Below are positions 50,276 through 61,573 of a stretch of 64,000 bases of DNA, piece after piece; within the stretch, counting starts at the first letter, position 1; each line of letters starts with the position of its first letter. This stretch comes from Strigamia acuminata (taxonomy: Eukaryota > Arthropoda > Chilopoda > Geophilomorpha > Linotaeniidae). Location: positions 18,254,427 through 18,318,426 of the forward strand of contig OX442315.1 in NCBI GenBank assembly GCA_949358305.1. Reading direction: 5' to 3'. The notes under the pieces are model-generated. The model did not search any database and was not told the origin of the DNA. It was given only the letters and a program-made list of their open reading frames with translations. The translations under genes were made by a program, and so were the position numbers.

Positions 50276-51964
50276 GGTGATATTTTTGTACCTGATGTGA
50301 TATCAGAATCGGCTGCCCGTGATTCGTCATCGTCACCAACGCCAACTATGCTTTCAAATATCGGCAAACGACAGAAAGTCATTATTTACGCTATTTGTAT
50401 ATTTATTTCCTACTTTTGCTTCGGTTTACTTCAAGAAAAAATGTGAGTAACTTGAAATATTTCTACGAAACCACTTAAATCTCTGTTATTTTTACTTTTT
50501 ATTAGAACGAGGGGCAGTTATGGCGATAACGAGAAATCGGAGAAATTTCAAAGTACGATGGCGTTAGTTTTTGTGCAGTGCCTGGTGAATGCGATTTACG
50601 CAAAAATTGGTAATATAATTTATAATTTCGATTAATTTAAATTTAAATATTATTTATTATTTATTAGTTATGAATGTCACAACCGCTCAGCCTGTGAGAG
50701 ACACCACGAAAACTATTTACTACGCTCTGGGAGCGTTTACTTATCTCACAGCTATGGTGTGTAGTAATGCCGCTTTGAAACATGTCAATTACCCAACGCA
50801 GGTATGAATGTGGAATTAAAAATTAAAATTAAAATGGATGTAGCTTACAATAATATTTTTATTTGATGTATAGGTTGTGGGGAAGTCGTGCAAACCTATT
50901 CCAGTGATGATTTTAGGAGTTTTACTTAGTCAAAAGAGATATTCACTTCAAAAGTATTTGTTTGTTTTTATGATCGTTTTTGGCGTGGCGATGTTTCTTT
51001 ATCAAGATAAAAAAGCTTCTGGTTCCAGTGCATTTACATTAGGAATTGGTGAAATATTGTTGGTAATATTAAAAAGGTTAATTTTAATAGAGTTGCCGGA
51101 TTTCGTTTGAATAATTGAATTGTATAGGTAAAAAATTATATTTTTAGGTGGGAATTAAATTTGGCAAGAAAAACATTTAATATTTTGAGTAAAAATTTTG
51201 GAATTTTTTAAAAATTTTAGTCGCTCACGTAAGTGAATTTCATTTTTTGATGTCCCATATAATATCTGATATCTGGCACCTCTAGTTTTTACTAAATGAT
51301 AAATTGTGACTTTTTTTTTCACTTTTAGTTGGTCTCTTTAACCATGGATGGTTTAACGGGAGCGTTTCAGGACCGAATGAAATCGGAACACCAAACTAAA
51401 TCGGGGCCAATGATGCTCAATATGAACTTTTGGTCTGTAATTTTTTTAGGAATCGGTAAGAAATTTAATTTTGAATTGATAAGACATAATGGCATTTAAA
51501 AAGTTGAATATTAATTCCAGCAATTATATTTACTGGAGAAGGAATACAATTTATTTCATTTGTTCAACGGCATCCTTATGTAATATCTCATCTTTTATTA
51601 TTAGCCGTTACTAGTGCATTAGGACAGGTACAGTTTATAAATCTTAAAATTTAGTTATATAGCAATTGGTATTAATTTTTAATTTTTTTTTAAATACTTT
51701 TATTTCAAAGTTTTTTATATTTTTGACTGTGACTGAATTTGGACCGTTGACATGTTCAATCATCACTACGACTCGCAAATTCTTTACAGTTTTAGGATCT
51801 GTTGTTTTCTTTGGAAACGAATTAAGTTCTCGTCAGTGGTTCGGAACATCACTGGTTTTTACGGGTACAAATTTTAGACTATTTAATCTATAATTAATTC
51901 TAATTGATTCGATGATTTTATTGCCGTAATAGGCTTAGGTTTAGACAGCATTTACGGACATTAA
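50246..51964 (+). CDS. SLC35B1: SLC35B1-type nucleotide-sugar/ATP transporter of the ER
   Basis: Multi-pass ER transporter of the SLC35B family; SLC35B1 homologues act in ER nucleotide or nucleotide-sugar exchange. Exons 50246-50442, 50506-50609, 50668-50801, 50874-51062, 51329-51455, 51521-51627, 51711-51864, 51933-51964. 347 residues from the first ATG; 313 from the ATG at 50348 ([10 protein letters not shown]), which is nearer the family length (human 322) and is my preferred start. Diagnostic blocks: [68 protein letters not shown] and the end GLGLDSIYG. The C-terminal lysine motif of the human protein is missing. Confidence 0.92.
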
Positions 51965-52231
51965 GCAGCAACTGAACAAAAGTATACAAATATTTATAAA
52001 TTCAGACAACGTTTGGATTTTTATTTCTAAGAACATTGAAATGGATGATATCTTTGTAACTTTTTTTCATATTTTATAAGATTAAAAACGTTGAAAAGAT
52101 TTTCTGTAGTCTGGTATTTTAAAACAAGCGATAACAATGGTGTTACCAAGGAAACGTTTTATTAAAAGTTAATGATTTCGATTCATACCGTTAGGGATAA
52201 TATAGTTTTTCAAACTTTGATAACATTCTAA

Positions 52232-55095
52232 ATGGATTCAGAGGTAAACTGGTAAAATATTTGATTTTATTATTACGACACTTGTTTTTGTTAATTTAGA
52301 AAGATTATACTGATTCAGGATCTCTCATTCTAACGCCATGGGAAACCATGAAAAGCGATTGGGATGTCGTGACAACTGACGATTCTGCTAATGGGACGAC
52401 AAATGGCAAACTAACTCATTAGAAGTTGTATTATTTTATTTAAAAAACTTTGCTCGACATCATTTTAGTTGATAGAAAGCATAATGCATTGGAGATGTTG
52501 CTGTTTGCATCGAACTTAACCTTTTTAATAGTCATTTTTTATTTGTTTTCGTGCTCTCTTCTTTTATTTGGTGTTGCGTGCAGGCTTATGTCGGCTAACA
52601 TTGTAAGTAAGTAGCGAATTTTAAATAATTAAATTATACATTTTAAATTCAAATTCAATTGTGTTGCAGCTGCAGTATTTCATTCATTAAATCTCCTGGA
52701 AAATACGCTCGTAGCTGTTGCAATTGGAAATTTTGTATCAGCTATAATTCAATCCAGTGACGAAACAATATCGATTATCATTTCCTTGTTAAATAATAAT
52801 AGTTTGTTGGTTTATTTTATTTATTTTTTTGGAGTTTTTTAATTATAATTAATAATTTTTTTTTTTTTTTAGGAATTAGTTTTCAAACCGCTATTCCTAT
52901 TATTTTTGGAAGTAATGTTGGAAGTTCAATGATAGCTATTTTGTTTACTATCTTGCAAATAAACAACAGGCAGTCGTTCAGACGTGCAATTGGATCAGCA
53001 ACTTTGAGCACAAGTTTTAACTTTTGGGGCGTTTTAATTTTATTACCCATTGAAAAAATAACAGGTGATGAAGGCAGATTATTGCGTTATAATTTTGATA
53101 TTTTTACATTTATTTCGAAGGATTTCATTATTATGTAATTAAAAGTTTTGTTGAGCTAATTCCTGAAGCAAAAGCTTTAAATTATAATTATCAGGGACCA
53201 GCGAGCTTAGCAGTTAATACTTTGATTCAAGTAAATATATAATAAAATATCGGTTGAGTGTTTTTAGGGTTGCCAGATATAATAGAAGTATTGAAAAAAG
53301 CTGTGAATTCTAAATTTAAAAAAAGAACTAATTTTTAATGTAAAAATTGAAATTTTGATAGAAAATACTTTTTTTTAACAAAAAAAAAATCAAATCAACC
53401 AGAAGTAATTGAAAATTTTTAAATTTTGTTACAATAATTTTATACATTTCCAATTTTTTCATAGATAAAATGAAATTAAAACGTAAAAAACAAAAACTTT
53501 GAGTGAAAATCCAGCATCACTTGGCAACCCTATCATTTTTTACCAATTATTTAAACTATTTAAACTATTTAACTATCTTTAGATTGACCACAGATTATGG
53601 CAAAATTTGGTTGCTTCTAACAGCAGTGAGAAAAAAGTTCGTTCAATTGTAAAACGTTGCGACCCTAAATCAGCTTGTAAGTCACATCGAGCATACCGCG
53701 ATTCCAAAAATATTAATTTGTTTTAAAAAAATTTCTTTAGGTAGTTTTCCATTCGATTTTGGAATCTACGACATAACTCAGGGTTTAGTAATCTGTATCA
53801 TAACCGTCCCTTTAATAGGCCTCTTCGCTTTTTTAATGATCGTGTCTGTGAAAACATTGCTTGTTATCAGTTTCACAAAAACTATTCGCAATTTTTTAGC
53901 TTCATTTCGAGTGACTAGCTGCTCCGTAGGCGGATTAACAGCCATCCTGGTTGGCTTATTGGCATCCGTCATAATCGCTAACTGCATAGCCATTGAAATC
54001 ATCGTCTGTTTGCTCGTTAATTGCAGATTTATTTCGGTTCCGTTAGCCTATCCATTTCTTTTGGGTCTCAATTTGGGTACATCAGTCATCGCAACATTAA
54101 GATGTCTTACAATTAATACTGTCACGCGTAACGTGTTGTACGTTACGCTTTGCAATTTACTATTTAACATAGTCGGGACTGTTATTCTCTACGCGGTACC
54201 TTGGCCTCGATTACCATTGCTCACTGCCGAATCTTTCGGAGATTGGGCGTACAGTCATCGTGCATTTTCTGTTTTATTAATTCTTGTGTGGTTTATTTTT
54301 CTTCCGTTAATAATTATTCTGGTCGCTCACATGAGTCTGTTCACCCTCATAGTGCTCACGGTGCCGTTTCTAATCGTCATGTTTATTTCCATCATTATTT
54401 ACCACATGCAGAAAGTGTGTCCCGAACGTTTACCGCCATTTTTGAGAACGTGGTATTTCTTGCCGATTTGGTTGAGGTCGTTTGCACCGTATGAACGATG
54501 CTTTAACTTCAAACGGTTCAAAATGTTGGGCGCGAGTGAAGTGGAATCAACGAGCGACGTGCTCCAGTATATGGAAAGCGTACCGGGTGAATCCATTTCA
54601 GTCGTAATGAGCCGAATACGAAAAGAAAGCATTTTTCAACCGACAAATGTATTGCTTAAACAAGCTGTCGACACCACTGGAACTCAGTTTTCTATGAGCA
54701 AACTTGCTGGAAAGAAGAAATCAATAACGGAAAATTCCCGCAACAAGACCGGTTACACGACGACTGATCAGAGTTCATCGGAGGGAAGTTTAATCGAAAA
54801 ATATACTCCGTTTCAAAGCGGTTTGCCATCTGCTGTTGATGTTCGAACTGGTACTTCTACTGCTACGCAATCACGTTTAACTTCTACCGACAGCAGCAGT
54901 GTTAAAATTTTGACTCCGTATTCGACGACTAAATTCCGCGTAGTTCAACAGCCAAAAAGTAATATTCGATCAGCGGAGGCGGTGGTGGTGGCAGCAAAAA
55001 CGCCTGAAAACGGAAATGAATCGTACATTTCTATTACAGAAGAGGAAAATGAGGATGTGGATGTCGAGAAAAAAGAAAATACTAAATCCGAGTGA
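52232..55095 (+). CDS. SLC34-like Na/phosphate cotransporter family protein, divergent
   Basis: Exons 52232-52243, 52300-52405, 52469-52606, 52670-52801, 52873-53064, 53121-53230, 53583-53676, 53741-55095; 712 residues in consistent phase. Both halves of the family's inverted repeat are recognisable. The first has AVAIGNFVSAIIQSSDETIS and AIPIIFGSNVGSSMIAILFT. The second has LTAILVGLLASVIIANCIAI and YPFLLGLNLGTSVIATL. The first substrate motif is QSSD instead of QSSS, and in the second repeat the QSS motif is replaced (IIANCIAIE), so ordinary Na/phosphate cotransport is doubtful. The cytosolic tail is about 200 residues, Ser/Thr-rich. Exon 2 needs a GC donor (AATG|GCAAAC); reading on meets TAG. 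Confidence 0.8.
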
Positions 55096-55282
55096 GGATA
55101 TTCGTAAAAATATTTTATAATTCCAAATTTAAACACTGGTAACAATTTATAGTAAATTTTTTTGTGGAAAAAAAATATTGTAATATTAATAAACTTTATA
55201 CATTTTTATATATTTATATAAATATTGTCTAATATGTCATAAGGCATAAAAACTAAATAGCAAAAATGGCACTCAAAAATCG

Positions 55283-56872
55283 TTAATTATCTCGTCGGCG
55301 ACTCATTTTCTTCGTCTTGTCGTTAGTTTTCGGCGGCGGCGGAGCTCCAGCAGCCATGTGGCGACCATAGAGGCTGTAAAAGAGTTTTTTTTTTGGCTTT
55401 ATAAACAATCAAAGTTTTTAATTTTTTGATAATTTACTATTTGTATGTCTCAGATCGGATGTAATCAATTACATGCGACGGTCCAACCATTAGTTGATCG
55501 GCAATGGGTGGAACCCATGGATTATTTTCCAATTTCAGAACTTGTTTCTGACCTATTAAATCCAAGTTACCTAAACAAAAAATATTAAATTATTGCTAAA
55601 ATCGTAAAAAAGGACTATAATTATTATTTTTGTTTACCAATTTCTGGTGGTAAAACGGTAAGACGATTGCCTTGTATATGAAGTTCTCTCAATCTGGCCA
55701 ATTCACCAACCTCCTTTGGTAAAGCAACAAGATCATTGTCACGAAGCGCCAACTGGACGTAATAAACGAATGTTAAATTAAATAAATTTCTAAAATAAAT
55801 ATGAAATAACTTACAATTTGTAAGTTCTTTAGGGTACCAATTTCAGGCGGAAGAACTTCAAAATCGTTGTCGCACATATACAATGCGCGTAAAGTCTCTA
55901 TTTTTTTTTATTTAATTTAAAAAAATTAAATTTTTTTTATTAAATTTATTTTTCAAACTTCATTTAACAACTTACCCATCATGAAAAAATTTCCCGGTAA
56001 GCTAGTTTCACTTAAATTATTGTAAGTTAGATCCAAAACTTCCAGAACAGGAAAGGCACCAAAACCACGAGGTAGAGAGTACAAACGATTCATACTAACA
56101 GAAAACTCGCATTATTATATAGAAAATAGCAAAGTTTGTTGGCAATGAATACGAACCCCAAGTTTAAAATCTTTAACTTCGGCATCGATGAGAGAGAAGT
56201 AGGCAAATCCTGCACAAATAAAATTTTTACATCAATTTTTTCACATTTTCTTCATGTATTATTATGATTCTTAATTCAAACACACTTCGATTTGGTTGTT
56301 AAATAAATTCAGGATTTCCAAATTGAGTAAATTTGCGAGTCCGGGTGGCACAACTGCAAAAAAAATATAATAATTTAAAATAAAAATAATTTTTAATTGT
56401 TTTTAATTGTTGTTACTTGCTAATCTGTTGTGACTGAGAGTCAGTCGCGTAATATAATGCATGGTCACTAAAACAAAACAATAAAACATCAATAAAACTA
56501 CACAAACCAATAATAAAATTATAAATATTGTGACACGTGCTCCGTACACGTGAATATTGACAAATCAGGTTTCCCAAGCGCGGGCAAACAGGTTTAACAA
56601 GGGCGTGCCCCGCCATTCGTCATAAGCAGCGCCTGTTTATGAACTCCTTTTATGGCTACGACCTCCTTCCTGACACTCCCGTGGACGGAAAACTTACTGA
56701 GTCCAGGCATTTCTTCAAAAGTTGCGATTCCTTTGTCGCTGAGGTCCAATTCGGGGTTACTTTCGGCTCTCGCCTCATCGATCACTTTCTTCGCCTTCGA
56801 CATCTTGCCGAAGTCTAGTGTCGCGCACGACACTGGGGGTGCCGAAACAGTCTCCGTTTGACGGCGCTCCAT
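55283..56872 (-). CDS. RSU1: Ras suppressor protein 1 (RSU1), LRR protein
   Basis: Leucine-rich-repeat partner of PINCH in the ILK-PINCH-parvin complex at integrin adhesions. Exons 56872-56698, 56467-56417, 56353-56286, 56209-56157, 56094-55976, 55897-55815, 55752-55638, 55570-55438, 55373-55283. 295 residues from the first ATG, 272 from the ATG at 56803 (MSKAKKVIDEARAESNPELD), which matches the usual RSU1 start. LRR blocks follow in order: ITRLTLSHNRL, LEILNLFNNQIEDLP, LKILNLGMNRL, LEVLDLTYNNLSE, LRALYMCDNDFEVLP, LQILALRDNDLVALP, LRELHIQGNRLTVLP. The C terminus is proline-rich then basic (KTKKMSRRRDN). Confidence 0.95.
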
Positions 56873-57099
56873 TGCGAACCAATTGATGAGTGCGCTGGCT
56901 CGAGTTTAATGCCAAGTTTTATGTTCTCTCGCCAGTTGGCGCTTTAAAAATACATTAAAACGGACAAAAAAGTTTCGCCCTTCTTTTTTTTTTATTTTTA
57001 TAAAAACCACTCCCATTTCCTACATTGAAAGACTAATAAAATTACGATCGTTTGAAAAAAAGGTTTATTTCAAGTTGAGACTAAAAAGTGACTGATTGA

Positions 57100-58240
57100 T
57101 TAAATGTTCGCCAAATAATCTCTCACTTCAGAAGGCAATAGTCGTTTAAAACCTTGCTCGTTACAAATCCCAATTTCAATGTTATCGGATGTCATTTGGC
57201 CTTCAAAACCTTCTTTTAATGTTAGAATAGCGGTGTGAACAGCATCTTCTAATTCCAAATCTTCATTGTACCTGAATTTAAAACAAAAGTTGATCAAAAA
57301 TATTTCTTAAAACCAAAAAAAATCACCTTTTTTCCAAAAAGGTTTTCCCATTAATAAAGTTCTTTCCCATTGCAGTTGCTTTCCACGGAAAGTAAGCTCC
57401 CTAGCATAAAAATACATAAATCAATCAATAATCCATAAATTTCGCAGTGTGTACAAACCGATGGATCACATTGAAACAAGTAAGGTTTCCCGTCGTCCCA
57501 ACCAACGATCAATAACGACACGCCAAATGGTCGCACACCTCTACAAATAATTAAAAAAAACACAATTTATATGAATTTGTATAAATTTCTAATTAAAATC
57601 CTCAATTTTTACCCAGATTGAGTAAATTCTTGCATGATGTTAGCAATGCGTTGAACCAGTTGTGATGTTGGAATCGGTTCTTGATAAGTCAACTGATATT
57701 GTTGAGCCAATTTGCGTGCCCGACGAACTAATTGTCTGCAATTTTAATTAAATTTTATCAAACTGTTTCTAAAAAATATTGATAATTTGTCATTTATACC
57801 GGTAATCGGGCCCCATTCCACTGTAAACCATGCCAACATGTTTGGTAATAATTTCCACTTTGTGTACGCTGTGCTCCTCGTGAAGAATTGATTTATGTTT
57901 CTTTTCTGTGGCTAGAACCACTCCATTAGCAGCTTTTATTCCCACCGACGGTGCTCCACTGGCCACGGCTGCCAACGCATATTCAATCTGGACCAATTTT
58001 CCTGACGGACTGAAAATAAATGTTTTAGTGTATACGGATCGTGACTTGCAACTTGCCATAATAGATTTATTGTTTTGCATACGTAGAAAACCAATTTTGT
58101 ATTTAAACACTTTGGAAAATAATTAAATTTGTTTTAAATACAGTAATTTCCCATATTTACTCGGTTTTTTACGTTTTAGAGCTCATATTTATCCGTTACC
58201 TGAAGGTTGTTAACGAAAAGCTGTATCTCTCGGTCGCCAT
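57100..58240 (-). CDS. PSMA2: 20S proteasome subunit alpha type-2
   Basis: Alpha-ring subunit of the 20S proteasome core. Exons 58240-58200, 58009-57800, 57735-57613, 57540-57459, 57400-57327, 57271-57100; 233 residues, the normal size. The start [20 protein letters not shown] and the proteasome alpha signature [13 protein letters not shown] are exact for the family. Further blocks: [35 protein letters not shown], and the end EVRDYLANI. It follows RSU1 on the same strand, 228 bp downstream of the RSU1 start codon. Confidence 0.97.
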
Positions 58241-58711
58241 TTTAAATTATCTAGTTTTAGAGAAACCGAGAAAAGAAAAGGGGAATTATGACTACTAACC
58301 GTCCGACTTTTCCTCTATCGCGCATGCACAAAACCAATTAATTTTTAAATATTTGACGTTTAATGAGAACCAGAAATAAATTATAGTAAACAATTTAAAA
58401 CATAAATAATTTTTTTTCTTTTTTAATTAAAAAAGTTTAAGAATAAAAAGATGGGAAGTCAGGCAGTATCTAGCCAATGACGCAAGATGATGTTCTCAGG
58501 CGGAGGATTTTAACGATACCTGAGCAGCGGGTATTGCATCTTACGCAGTGTATCACATCAAGCAACAATATCTCGCTCGATTAAATTTGATTGAACAATA
58601 TTCAACACCTGATGATTTCTGCCGAGCAGCCAGTACAGCCCAACTTCAGATCAATTTCGCTTATAATTTGTGGTATTTTAAGCAAAATAATGAACAAAAA
58701 AATATTTCTCT

Positions 58712-58742
<31 letters not shown>

Positions 58743-58755
58743 TTTTAATTTACAG
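58241..58755. other. PSMA2 promoter and unresolved 5' exons of the four-TM gene
   Basis: Contains the PSMA2 promoter. Between 58510 and 58680 the plus strand has an open stretch (HIKQQYLARLNLIEQYSTPD, then DFCRAASTAQLQINFAYNLW) that looks protein-like and may be part of the downstream gene, but I cannot join it in frame to the next exon with standard splice sites. A (TTTA)n repeat fills 58710-58745. Confidence 0.35.
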
Positions 58756-59270
58756 GATTTTTGAATTTATGTTCTGGCATTTTTGCTATAGCATGGAGTA
58801 CCTGGATAATTTGTTCGGACGATTCACTCTTCTTTTCGTATGTGACAGCTGGGTGTGGAGTATATTACACCGTTATGGGAATTTGTGCAGTTGTGGCAGG
58901 AAGAGACATTTTTAGACATCGATTTCTCATCATTCTTTGCTTAATCATGGGCATTTTTGGCATTTTTGTAGTAATTGTATTGAGTTTAGTAACTCAAGAA
59001 TTACACGACAGCTCTTCTTGCGTAACGACTGGATCGACATATTCAATCTGGTGTAATAATAATTATGAAATGTACGAAATTCTGCTTTTAATTCCCAAAC
59101 TAAATGCAACACTTGGAGCAATTTTATCTCTTATCATTTGTTGTACTCGTTGTCGCTGTTGTATTTGTTACTACATCGAATGCAGCAGACCTGGATATGT
59201 CATAAGACAAGGACCAAACCCTGAAATTTATTCAAATATGGCGCAGTTCCAGTGGACTCAAGCGCTTTGA
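58756..59270 (+). CDS. Four-TM membrane protein, last exon (5' end unresolved)
   Basis: An exon starting at acceptor TTTACAG, phase 1, encodes 170 residues and a stop. Four hydrophobic segments: FLNLCSGIFAIAWSTWII, SYVTAGCGVYYTVMGICAVV, FLIILCLIMGIFGIFVVIVL and LNATLGAILSLIICC. A Cys-containing loop lies between TM3 and TM4. A Cys cluster after TM4 (CCTRCRCCICYYIEC) may be palmitoylated. The layout recalls MARVEL or tetraspan/MS4A-type proteins, but I do not recognise a family. There is no ATG before the first TM in this exon, so an upstream exon must supply the start. Poly(A) signal near 59478. Confidence 0.6.
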
Positions 59271-59959
59271 ATAATAAGATATCCCAAAAAAGTTATGATG
59301 TTAAAATTTTTTAATTTATTTCATGTATTCTTCGGGTGTAATTTATGTCATATATGTGTGCATTGGATTTGCGGATTTGTAATCCCGGTTCGAAGATTTT
59401 TGGAAACTGAAAAATTTGAAAAGTACAAAGAATTGCTTGTACGTGAAAATGTAGTATTTTAAGTACAGTAAAGAAAATAAATATTTTGCTCTGATATAAT
59501 CATTTTCTCATTAATGACTGAGTTTTAAGAAATTAAAAATAATAAATAAAATAAATAAATCAGTGTGGGCTTTACTGCATAATACAAAAGTGGTTAATAG
59601 GAGCGCCACATTATTTATTTCAAAATTTAACAATAGATGTCAGTCAGAGGTGAAGAAAGCAAAGCAAATATAGTTCTGCATAGGGGAGACATAGGCAGGA
59701 CCAATCACGTCTCATCTCACAGTTGGCCAATCACATCGCTCCATGCATCTTGGGCAACAGTTGGCGCCAAATTCGATTTTTGGACTGTTTGATCAAGGAG
59801 GTTGATCCGATGTGTGGTGACATAGTGCTTTATCCAAGGCTTTATCACATTTTAGAGATTTATGAAAGGATTTGAATGTCAAGAAAATTTCTTTTCTCAC
59901 GAAAAAGCATGAATTTCTCACTAATAAAATTTATTTACACCTAAAAAATTTGTATTTAC

Positions 59960-60300
59960 ACCAAAATAATTTGTTTCCTTCTGAAATAATTTGTGTTTTT
60001 CTAAAGTAATGTGTTTTTTTCCGAAATAATTTGTGTTTTTCCGAAATAATTTGTGTTATTCCGAAATAATTTGTGTTATTCCGAAATAATTTGTGTTATT
60101 CCGAAATAATTTGTGTTATTCCGAAATAATTTGTGTTATTCCGAAATAATTTGTGTTTTTCCGAAATAATTTGTTTTTCCGAAATAATTTGTGTTTTTTC
60201 GAAATAATGTTTTTTTTTCGAAATAATTAGATTTTTCTGAAATAATTGTTTTTTTTCCAAAACAATTTTTTTTCTGAAATAATGTTTTTTCCCACAATTT
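59960..60300. repeat. Tandem 20-21 bp repeat in the left arm of the foldback element
   Basis: About a dozen copies of TTCCGAAATAATTTGTGTTA with small length changes. The right arm holds fewer complementary copies (about 60880-61040), so the arrays changed after the arms formed. Confidence 0.85.
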
Positions 60301-60499
60301 TTATTTACACATTCCGTATTGGTATTCTTTCTCATTGTGCACCCACAGCGCTTTATTGGAGACCAGAGGTCTAAGAAAAGCCCACACATTAGCTGCAAAA
60401 ATTTACATCTGTAGCAAGTAATTTAATTATTTTTCCTATCGACAAATCAAACTTTAGAAAAAAATTGATTTTTGAGTCAAAATTTACAAAAATCACAAA

Positions 60500-60710
60500 A
60501 ATCAATTTTTTGACTCACAAATCACAATAATTAATTTTTTGACTCAAAAGTCGATTATTTGACTAAAAAATCTATTATTTGTTTAAAAAATCGATTATTT
60601 AACTAAAAAATCGATTATTTGTTTAAAAAATCGATTATTTCATTAAAAAATCGATTATTTCACTAAAAAATCGATTATTTGATTAAAAAATCGATTATTT
60701 TCGATTTTTT
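60500..60710. repeat. Central AATCGATTATTT array of the foldback element
   Basis: About nine units of AAAAAATCGATTATTTGATT type, forming the loop between the two arms. Confidence 0.8.
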
Positions 60711-61573
60711 CAAAGTTTGATTTTGGGAAAAGAAAAATAATTAATTAATTAATTTTTGCAGCTAATGTGCAGGCGTTTCTCAGACCGCTGGTCTCCAATG
60801 GAGCGCTGTGGGTGCACAATGAGAGGGAATACCAATACGGAATGTGTAAATAAAAATTGTGGGAAAAAACATTATTTCGGAAAAAAAATTGTTTTGGAAA
60901 AAAAACAATTATTTCAGAAAAATCTAATTATTTCGAAAAAAAACATTATTTCGGAAAAACACAAATTATTTCGGAAAAAAACACATTACTTCAGAAAAAC
61001 ACAAATTATTTCAGAAGGAAACAAATTATTTTGGTGTAAATACAAATTTTTTAGGTGTAAATAAATTTTATTAGTGAGAAATTCATGCTTTTTCGTGAGA
61101 AAAGAAATTTTCTTGACATTCAAATCCTTTCATAAATCTCTAAAATGTGATAAAGCCTTGGATAAAGCGCTATGTCACCACACATCGGATCAAACAGTCC
61201 AAAAATCGAATTTGGCGCCAACTGTTGCCCAAGATGCATGGAGCGATGTGATTGGCCAACTGTGAGATGAGCCGTGATTGGTCCTGCCTATGTCTCCCCT
61301 ATGCAGAACTACACTTCGACTCCATATTTATTTTCATTGTATTTTTTTTTATTATACACATAAATTGTTCTTTATTAAATTAAAATTATAAATTTTTTTT
61401 ATTGAAACAAAAACTTTTATTTATCGTATTTTAAATTAAAAATAATTATCCAACCACGGACGTCTAGCGGCGTCTTTCTGCAACTCAAAAGAGAGTGGCG
61501 CGCTAAAACGTTTGTAAATCGTGTGTTTATTCGACTTTTTATCGTAGCTCCGTGACATTTTCGAGCAACTATT

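Larger units (their letters stand above)
59673..61309. mobile_element. 1.6-kb foldback (long inverted repeat) element
   Basis: Almost perfectly self-complementary. The left arm runs from 59673 to about 60400 and the right arm from about 60760 to 61309. Terminal sequence GTTCTGCATAGGGGAGACAT, flanked by TA on both sides (59671-59672 and 61310-61311). The arms carry arrays of a unit of about 21 bp (CCGAAATAATTTGTGTTATT), longer in the left arm. The centre is an array of AAAAATCGATTATTT units. No transposase is visible; frames in the arms are repeat translations. The high identity of the arms suggests recent origin or gene conversion. Confidence 0.85.

Noticed and set aside
58710-60700. CRISPR-like array
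   Set aside because: The repeats are simple or tandem without unique spacers and lie in a eukaryotic transposon-like palindrome.
60096-61064. Frames beginning MQLMCGLF and MQLMCRRF in the foldback arms
   Set aside because: They are translations of the tandem repeat and exist in both arms only because the arms are complementary.
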